Source: Gremmenia infestans (Eukaryota; Ascomycota; Leotiomycetes; Helotiales; Hamatocanthoscyphaceae). From it: a stretch of DNA of 64,000 nt. Location of the stretch: contig JAFEVB010000007.1 in the NCBI GenBank assembly GCA_032629725.1, forward strand, positions 1 to 64,000, given 5' to 3'. Under the pieces are notes generated by a model, which was given only the letters and a program-made list of their open reading frames with translations, ran no database searches and was not told the DNA's origin. Positions 57,379 to 64,000 of the stretch are shown in pieces. Numbering within the stretch: position 1 is the stretch's first letter; the number at the start of each line of letters is the position of its first letter. A program made the translations under genes and the position numbers.

Positions 57379-58015
57379 ATGCCAGTTCCAGAAGGGACAA
57401 CAGTCCGGCACGCGCGTCGCGAAGGTAAATTCTCTACTTTACCCCGCCATCTACCCCGCCATGCCACTGTATGCCTAGGTACCTACTAACACACCACAAC
57501 CCATAGACGTCCCTACAATCCTCCGCATGATCCAAGAACTAGCAGCGTACGAAAAAGAATCCTCCTCCGTCGAAGCCACGCTCGAATCCCTGAACAAAAC
57601 CATAGCATTCGCGCCCTCCCCCAGCACCCCTCCAGCCGCACCCGGTGATTCCATCGCGCCCACACGCCCCGCGCGCGCGCTATTACTATTCACGCCCCTT
57701 GGAGAAGCAGCGGGCCTGGCGTTGTATTTTTATAACTATAGTACGTGGCGCGCGAAGGCTGGGATATATCTAGAGGATTTGTATGTGAGGGAGAGCGAGA
57801 GGGGTCATGGGTATGGACAGCGGCTGTTGGGGGAGCTGGCGAAGGAGGTTGTGGGGATGGAGGGGGGAAGGCTGGAGTGGAGTGTGTTGAAGTGGAATGA
57901 ACCGAGTATTAGGTTTTATGAGGGGCCTAGTGTGGGAGCGACGCGCATGGAGGGGTGGGTGGGGATGAGAGTTGATGGGGAGGCTTTGGGGAGGTTGGCT
58001 GGGAGGGCTGTTTGA
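57379..58015 (+). CDS. GNAT N-acetyltransferase, SSAT (diamine acetyltransferase)-like
   Basis: Two exons: 57379-57424 and 57507-58015, with donor GTAAAT, branch CTACTAAC and acceptor CATAG, giving 184 residues. The start MPVPEGTTVRHARREDVPTI places the first exon across the GNAT beta1-alpha1 join. YFYNYSTWRAKAGIYLEDLYV is followed by the acetyl-CoA loop ERGHGYGQRLLGEL (R/QxxGxG/A) at about 118-130 and then WNEPSIRFY. This run closely follows spermidine/spermine and thialysine acetyltransferases. It would transfer acetyl from acetyl-CoA to a small polyamine-like amine in the cytosol; the exact substrate is not fixed. It is not an obvious siderophore acyltransferase. Confidence 0.85.
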
Positions 58016-58318
58016 GGAGGTAGGTGGGCTTGTATTGGGGGTGGATGTGTAGATAAAGGTTGGAGAGGGATATCGTTGATGGCTTCATGAAGAGGAATTG
58101 GGGTGGATTATGTCGAGATATAGACTGGGGGAAAGCAACATTCGGGATGGTCTTGGCTTAGGCGGTGTAAGCGAATGCAATGTCGCGCGAGTAACCACTG
58201 AATGCTCTCGCCCGCTGTTTAGAGCTTGCGGTGAGATACTGGTTTGAAGTGGCGTGGTGTTACTAAGGTAGAGGTGTAGTAAACTAGTTTGGAACAAGAC
58301 TTTAGATTCCTTGCTGGC
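58016..58318. other. Convergent 3' spacer
   Basis: About 300 bp between the acetyltransferase stop and the LYR-gene stop. No feature is seen. Confidence 0.5.
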
Positions 58319-59869
58319 CTACTGACTTCCGTCGAGGTCTCCTGCTCTCCTTTCTATTAGCCTTCTTTCGGCCTTGGCCTTACGTTTATTGGCTGCAACC
58401 ATTGACTTCTCGGGCTTCTCGACCCCCTTAAGAATGTTTTCATCCTTCTGCTTCTTCTCATCCTTAACCCTCTTATCATCGTTCAGGTCTTCGCCATCCT
58501 TGAGTTTGCCAATAAGTTTCTTCGCAGCCTTCAGCTTTTTACGATCCTCACGCTTCTTCTTGACATCGTCGAGGTTCTCGTCATTGCTATCAAAGGAGTG
58601 CATTTCTGTCTTCGGAAGCTTCTCTTGTTCCTGGCTCTCTTCGCTCGCCCCCAGTGCGTTCAATGCCAATTGGTCTGTTTGCAGTCTCTTTGCCACCCTT
58701 TTCTGGACACGTTTCTCCCTCCTACCCGACCCAGTCGTTCTTTGCCCATCTAACAACTCCAAACCCTGGAATAACTCTTCGGCTTTCCCTGAAGCTTGCG
58801 GGAATAACCCTCTGTGAAATGCCGATCTAGTCCCTCCCCATGAGGTCTGCCACTCACCTGTCGCCTCATCTTCTGACATCGTCGGCGTCACATTCCAGAT
58901 GACGGTATAGAGCCTTCGCATCGTTCGCTGGTAATTTGATGATGCAACGTCTTTATCTTCAGCTTTTTCCTCCTCAACGACTAAGCCACGCTCCGGATCG
59001 AATACGAGGTTCCCACTACTCCTGGAGTCCTTCAGTTCCCTCAAAACCGCCTCATGGTTTTGTTCAATGCCATCCCTACTTTTTTGAAGCGCTCGACGTG
59101 TTTTGATGTCAGCGACCCGAATTGCCCCCATCGATATATCTTTTAAATGGTTCCATTCGTGTAGGGGCACCGGTGGATATATCTTGTCGAGAGTATCCGC
59201 CCACCACGTCTTTAAAAGATTAGCTTGCCGTGACTTTGGCATTGCTTGCCCCCAGATATTTTCCGATGGAATAGTAGGCAACAATTTCTTCAGCTTGGAT
59301 CTAGCAGAGGAAGTCTCCGGCGAGGGTCTCATGAGCTGACTCTTCAAGAAAGCTCTGAGCTTCTTCGTTGGCAAGATTGCCAGCGCTCCTGGGCCCTTAG
59401 GATTTTTGAGGAACCCTTCTATTGCGGCTTTGGTTTGGGGGGGGTCGCTATCCGCGGGGCGTAGCAGATCTACCACCAACTGTCTCCTTCTCTTGCCATG
59501 TCGTCCGTATGTAAACGAGAGGATCTTGTACAGGTCTTCCTTGTTGCCTCTGCCAGCTCGGTCCAGACATTTTGCAGTTTGCGCGGCTCTCTTCAATCGT
59601 CGATGAGTGACCTCTGCCTCGGCAGTTTTTCGGGCACGCGTCCTGAATCGTTGTTTGATTTGGTCTTGTAGGATCGTTCGAGTGAAGGCGTCTGGGAAAT
59701 AGCTTGCTGCGCGGAGCAAGGACCGGTAGGCGTGAATAGGATCTCTTGGCTTCCTCGAGGTTGGTTCGTCGACGCTGGCCTCAGCTTCGTGTAGCGTTGA
59801 ATAGCTCGACCTCTGTAGTTTTAGACTATTCGAAAGGCGGCAGAAAAGGCATGAAGTTGGTCGCAGCAT
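58319..59869 (-). CDS. LYR-motif mitochondrial protein with long basic tail
   Basis: An intronless gene of 516 residues. The N-terminus MLRPTSCLFCRLSNSLKLQRSSYST is basic and hydroxylated, as in mitochondrial targeting peptides. Residues about 45-80 (AYRSLLRAASYFPDAFTRTILQDQIKQRFR) form an LYR-type helix with the YR and downstream Phe/Arg expected of complex-1-LYR proteins; it looks closest to the fungal Cup1-like LYR domain. The rest (to 516) is highly charged; the last 120 residues are lysine-rich with coiled-coil character (KKREDRKKLKAAKK). LYR proteins usually assist Fe-S cluster delivery or respiratory-complex and mitoribosome assembly, but most are under 150 residues, so the extension is unusual. 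Specific role unknown. Confidence 0.65.
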   Translation of the reverse strand: MLRPTSCLFCRLSNSLKLQRSSYSTLHEAEASVDEPTSRKPRDPIHAYRSLLRAASYFPDAFTRTILQDQIKQRFRTRARKTAEAEVTHRRLKRAAQTAKCLDRAGRGNKEDLYKILSFTYGRHGKRRRQLVVDLLRPADSDPPQTKAAIEGFLKNPKGPGALAILPTKKLRAFLKSQLMRPSPETSSARSKLKKLLPTIPSENIWGQAMPKSRQANLLKTWWADTLDKIYPPVPLHEWNHLKDISMGAIRVADIKTRRALQKSRDGIEQNHEAVLRELKDSRSSGNLVFDPERGLVVEEEKAEDKDVASSNYQRTMRRLYTVIWNVTPTMSEDEATGEWQTSWGGTRSAFHRGLFPQASGKAEELFQGLELLDGQRTTGSGRREKRVQKRVAKRLQTDQLALNALGASEESQEQEKLPKTEMHSFDSNDENLDDVKKKREDRKKLKAAKKLIGKLKDGEDLNDDKRVKDEKKQKDENILKGVEKPEKSMVAANKRKAKAERRLIERRAGDLDGSQ

Positions 59870-60480
59870 TCTGCTGGTAAAGCTGACTGAAAAATATAGT
59901 ACCTAATGACCAGTCATTCAGATGGCCAGACGCACGGGCCATCATACAAGTAAGTAGATGCCAAAACCCGCGTTCACCATTTTGTATGTGATCAAGGGAA
60001 AGAGCAGCCAACAGTAGGTATTCACAACAGAAGAACTGTTCTGGTACAGCTGAGACATCCTGCACCAGCCCATGTCTTGAATAGCCTCATTGTCCAACAC
60101 AGCGAGTTGTGCCCTTCCTCTCGATATTTATGCACGCAGCCATAGTCTTCGTCGCGTCACGGCCATCCAATCAGAAGCGAGAAAATTGCGCACTTTAACC
60201 TGGACGGCGCGACACGTCCACGTCCACGTCCCCTCTTCAGCGCGTTCCTCACTTTGATCGAGATTTATCAGAGACAGAGACATTTCTAGTAATCTGCGAC
60301 GACAATCCTCCGTGCTGCACTGCACCGCACTGCACTGTACTGTATTGGCGACAGCGACAGCGACAAAAAGAGTCAGTCGAGCGATACGCAGCTCATCCCA
60401 CCTTCCCAACAATTACAGTACTGTACGCGGCACAAACTCTTCCTTTCTACGCTGCTGCTATTCCGTAATCACCTCCCTCC
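59870..60480. promoter_or_regulatory. Divergent promoter between LYR gene and Mbp1 gene
   Basis: About 610 bp between start codons. A CCAATCA box lies near 60166 and CACGTCCACGTCC repeats near 60212. A CTGCACTGCAC-type run lies at about 60313-60346. No separate gene is supported. Confidence 0.5.
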
Positions 60481-63188
60481 ATGGCCTCGGCAGCAATCAC
60501 TTCGAATCCCCAACCCCTGGCGACCACTTCACGCTCTCGCCAAAACCACCTCAGCAGTCGTTCGTTCCCTGCCGCCGCCGGTGTTTACGAGGACCAAGAA
60601 TCACAGCCGCCGCGCTCCAGTATGTCCTTCAATATGAGCCAAGGCTCTCAAGGAAGCGGACTAATGGCCCAACCATCCGGCCCATTTAGACAGTATGACG
60701 GGGGAAACAGTGCAATTAATCGTAGAGAGGCTGCGCCCCAGATATACTCGGTTGGTATTGTCCCAAACTGCTTGGAGCAAGTAAACTAACTGTATGCAGG
60801 CTATATATTCAGGAGTTGATGTATACGAGATGGAAGTCAATAATATTGCAGTAATGCGCCGGCGTAAGGATAGCTGGTTGAATGCGACTCAAATATTAAA
60901 AGTTGCTGGCATTGAGAAAGGAAAGCGTACGAAAGTGCTCGAAAAGGAAATACTTATTGGAGAACACGAGAAAGTGCAAGGTGGCTACGGAAAGTACCAA
61001 GGCACCTGGATTAAGTTTGAACGAGGTCTAGAATTCTGCCGACAATATGGTGTCGAAGAGTTATTACGGCCACTTCTGACCTATGATATGGGACAAGATG
61101 GCGGAGTTGCCGGACGAGGCGGAATAGATACTCCCACGAAAGAGCAGGCAATGGCAGCGCAACGCAAGAGAATGTATAGTTCTTCGGAAAACAGATCAGG
61201 CGGTCAGTCAGGAACCTTCTTCAAGAACATCTCGAGCACTGCATCCCATGCCGTTGCGGCCATCAGCAAAGCTCGCTTCGATTCACCAGGTCCTCGCATA
61301 AGGAACAGCAATGCTGCTACGCGTCCATCTAGTTTCAGTAGGCAGTCTTCACAGCAACATCTTAGCTCGCAAGAATCTGCCTTTCCTGGCGGCTCGCAGC
61401 AAAGCATACAGAGCTTTGCCTCCAATGACAGCTTTGCGGCAAATGGGCAAGACTCGGCATATGCAACGCAATTCTCTCATGGATTGCCAGATGATACTCG
61501 TAACGCAGACTTTGAGGAGCCCCCAAGAAAGAAGATGCGACCTACACCCGCCGAAAATGATACCCAACAAGTAGGCGGCTATTACGATATGTCTATGCGA
61601 GATGGTACCCCCACGGAGCCAAATGAGTCCTTTGTTCACTATTCACAACGCGCCCAGGGTGACGAAGTCAACATGCCGATACCACCGCTAGACGAGTCTA
61701 CTATTCCAGATATCGATACGAAGAGGCGTCTTATTATGACCCTCTTCCACGATCCACTACGGTCGGATTTCAGTAGTCATGATGTCTTTGGCTCCTTGTC
61801 TCCTCAAGACCTTGATATTCCAATTGATAATGCGTTCAATACAGCATTGATATGGGCTGCAACTCTTGCTCGGATTCCTCTCTTGAAGGCTTTGGTTGCG
61901 GCTGGAGCGAGCCCTAACCGGGTAAATAGGAGTGGAGAGACTGCGTTGATGCGTTCTTGTGCAGTTACCAACAATCTTGATCATGGCACCTTTACCGATG
62001 TCCTTGAACTTCTTAGCTCTACTATAAACTTTACCGATTCGCGTAGCAGAACGGTCCTGCATCACATAGCCATCACATCTGCAGTCAAGGGTCGAAGTTC
62101 CGCCAGCAAGTACTACCTGGAATCTCTTCTCGAGTTTGTCGTTCGCGCAGGCACTGCACCTAATAGCCAAACATCTTTCGGCAACGGGGCACCTCCAGCG
62201 GATTCGATGAATCTTGGTCGCTTTATGTCTGAAGTAGTCAACATTCAAGATAGATCTGGCGATACTGCGTTAAATATCGCCGCCAGGATTGGAAACGCAA
62301 GTATCATCAACCAACTTTTGGAAGTTGGTGCAGATAACCAAGTCAGAAACCACTCCGGTCTCGCCCCTTATGATTTCAATATTGGAGATCGACCTAATAT
62401 TGAGCCTCAATCTGCTCGAATACCTGCCCCTGATAAATATACTTCACGGACAAAGGAAAGCAGTAGTAATATAATCACATGTAAATTATCCTCCTATTGT
62501 AAGATGGACAATTCTGACCCATACAGCTATCTCCTCCCTTGTGTCTGATGTTGAGAGCGAATTTGCTCGTGAGATGGAGACGAAGCAGATCAGGATCGAT
62601 ACTCTTCACGCCCAATTAAGAGACTCGTCAGCAATGCTTGGAGAACAGCGCCGAAGGGTTGAAACCCTGCAGGCAAGGGCTACTGAGCAGAGCACTCGGA
62701 ACCTCAAAATTGAGAACCTTACTCGAGCTGTTAATGAAGAGCGCGCGAAGCTTCAGGACATGCAGCGAAGAATGGGACAGGTCAATGGAGAAATCAATAT
62801 GCAATTAGGCGATGCCGATAAGGGGCTGGCACTTCCCGCCGGTGCAGTACCGGCGAATGTCCTGGCAAACATCAACCCAAATCCTCATCAACCTCTCATG
62901 CTTGACCAGGCACAACGGCAGCTGTTGAAGGCCCTACCACCAACGCACGTCCTTCGCGCTCGGGTCAATGCATACAAGGCAAACAATCAAGTTTTGGAGG
63001 AGGATGTTCGGGGTCTCGAAGGCAAAAGCTCGGAACTAGCAGCCAAGTACCGCAAGATTATCGCCTTGTGTACTGGCACAGAGAATGTTGATGACCTTGC
63101 GGAGGCTCTTGTTCGAGCTACGGAGAGCGATGCTGATGTCGAACTTCCTCGTATTCGCGACTTTTTGCAACGTGTAGACGGCTCTTAG
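60481..63188 (+). CDS. mbp1: APSES/ankyrin cell-cycle transcription factor, Mbp1 type
   Basis: Three exons: 60481-60750, 60800-62480, 62527-63188, giving 870 residues. The first donor is an unusual GTTGGT; I chose it because it joins QIYS to AIYSGVDVYEMEVN, the conserved start of the APSES domain. APSES DNA-binding domain is at about 91-190 (WLNATQILKVAG, GYGKYQGTWIKFERGLEF). Ankyrin repeats are at about 430-620 (NTALIWAATLARIPLLKALVAAGASPN and DTALNIAARIGNASIINQLLEVGAD). A coiled coil covers about 655-740 (MLGEQRRRVETLQARA). This is the MBF DNA-binding subunit architecture, which activates G1/S genes with a Swi6 partner. The 90 residues before APSES are Ser/Gln-rich. It is a conserved nuclear regulator, not obviously tied to the siderophore genes. 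Confidence 0.9.
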
Positions 63189-63892
63189 TGATGTGTCATG
63201 AAGCATTGGGATAGGCGTTTTGTCAGAACATAAGGCTTGGATTTGGCGCTGATGGATTCAACGGTGTTGGTCTGCGTTGGAATCGTTATGGGAATGAATA
63301 TCAGGTGCACGGATATAGGATTTGTATTGATTGAAGTGGGATGGATATATGAAGGTATGTCTGGAGTAGCATGTTTATCCAGAGACATAGTTCAGTTGTC
63401 AATATCACTACGAGGAATTCAATCAAGTCGTCGTTCTACTAGTGACAGAATGATTTAAAAGCTATGAGGCTTGGGAATACTTCCAAAGTTCACCAGGGGA
63501 GTGATTCTTCCTTTGGATCAAGTGGCTAGAACCTCCCCAAATTGCTTGTCGTGGGACCAAGGAATTTGACGCCCCCCATCTCCCCTTTTCCCGAACTTTC
63601 TTGCACTTTTGAAACGTATCAATTTCACCAACAATACAAAGAAAGCAAGTACCTCAAAGTTCGTGCTAGCATGTTGAAAATTTAATGTTAAACTCGAAGA
63701 ATAGGAGCAAAAGGTAGGATGCTTGGGGATAAAATCTTTTTCTTCTCGTATTGTATTTGTATCTTGTTCATCTAGTCTTTGACTCATCTATCATATCATA
63801 TCCCATCTCATCAAAATGCAATACCAATCCAACGCCTTAAAACTCCATTCCCGCAACGCACGCACACGCTTAGAGCTCATCTCCCCATCTAT
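63189..63892. other. Intergenic 3' region, no gene seen
   Basis: About 700 bp following the Mbp1 gene and preceding the stop of the gene at the right edge. Short frames exist on both strands but none looks coding. Confidence 0.5.
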
Positions 63893-64000
63893 CTACGAAG
63901 AAGATCTCAACTCAGCCTCCTCAACCCTCAAATCCATAACCTTATCCCCATCATAATGCACCTTCTCCAGAGCACCACCCACAGCCCCAGTCTGGAATGC
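63893..64000 (-). CDS. C-terminal fragment of an unidentified gene (partial)
   Basis: A minus-strand frame enters from beyond the window and runs 35 codons to TAG at 63893, reading AFQTGAVGGALEKVHYDG, then DKVMDLRVEEAELRSSS. Even composition, lack of low complexity and the gene-sized gap on its 3' side suggest a real C-terminus. I do not recognise the family, and the gene continues outside the window. Confidence 0.4.
   Translation of the reverse strand, partial: AFQTGAVGGALEKVHYDGDKVMDLRVEEAELRSSS

Noticed and set aside
63518..63787. 89-codon minus-strand frame after the Mbp1 gene
   Set aside because: No domain and ordinary intergenic composition; not supported as a gene.

Overview
This window looks like nuclear DNA of a filamentous ascomycete (Pezizomycotina). 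The genes have short introns with GTAAGT-type donors and CTAAC/CTGAC branch points. A ferrichrome-type NRPS and an L-ornithine N5-monooxygenase lie close together. The repeats carry the one-directional CpA-to-TpA (and TpG-to-TpA) changes of repeat-induced point mutation (RIP). I cannot name the class or species.

Layout. (1) 1-17137 is a very AT-rich, gene-free block of RIP-degraded repeats. It holds a Ty3/gypsy element on the minus strand at the left edge, with protease DSGA changed to NSSA and RT YLDD changed to YLNN. It also holds a Ty1/copia-like RNase H tail near 15.1 kb and several tandem arrays (174-, 12-, 86- and 110-bp units). (2) About 17138-23340 is a Tad1-like LINE on the minus strand: ORF1 with zinc knuckles, endonuclease, RT, RNase H and a C-terminal knuckle. 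RIP has broken it, and 138-bp inverted copies of its own 5' end flank it. (3) From about 23.8 kb base composition returns to normal and genes begin.

Genes: a Gln/Gly/Tyr-rich glycine-zipper protein (23979-24701, -); an 11-exon cystathionine gamma-synthase-like gene (26100-28484, -) that lacks the PLP-binding lysine; a 4844-residue intronless NRPS (28798-43332, -) with order ATC-ATC-TC-ATC-TC-TC, matching SidC/NPS2 ferrichrome/ferricrocin synthetases; a full-length ABCB exporter (45377-49467, +); SidA-type ornithine N5-monooxygenase (51721-53393, +); a TTC27/Emw1-like TPR protein (53740-56598, -); an SSAT-like GNAT acetyltransferase (57379-58015, +); a mitochondrial LYR-motif protein (58319-59869, -); an Mbp1-type APSES/ankyrin regulator (60481-63188, +); and the C-terminal end of an unidentified gene at the right edge (63893-64000, -).

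The centre is a hydroxamate siderophore cluster. SidA makes N5-hydroxyornithine, an acyltransferase that is not in this window would acylate it, the NRPS assembles and cyclises the hexapeptide, and the ABCB protein is a plausible siderophore or iron-linked transporter. Four exact ATCWGATAA motifs (the consensus of SreA/Urbs1-type iron-responsive GATA repressors) lie in the two long promoter regions: two between the divergent NRPS and ABC genes and two upstream of sidA. The genes to the right (53.7-63.2 kb) look like conserved housekeeping genes.
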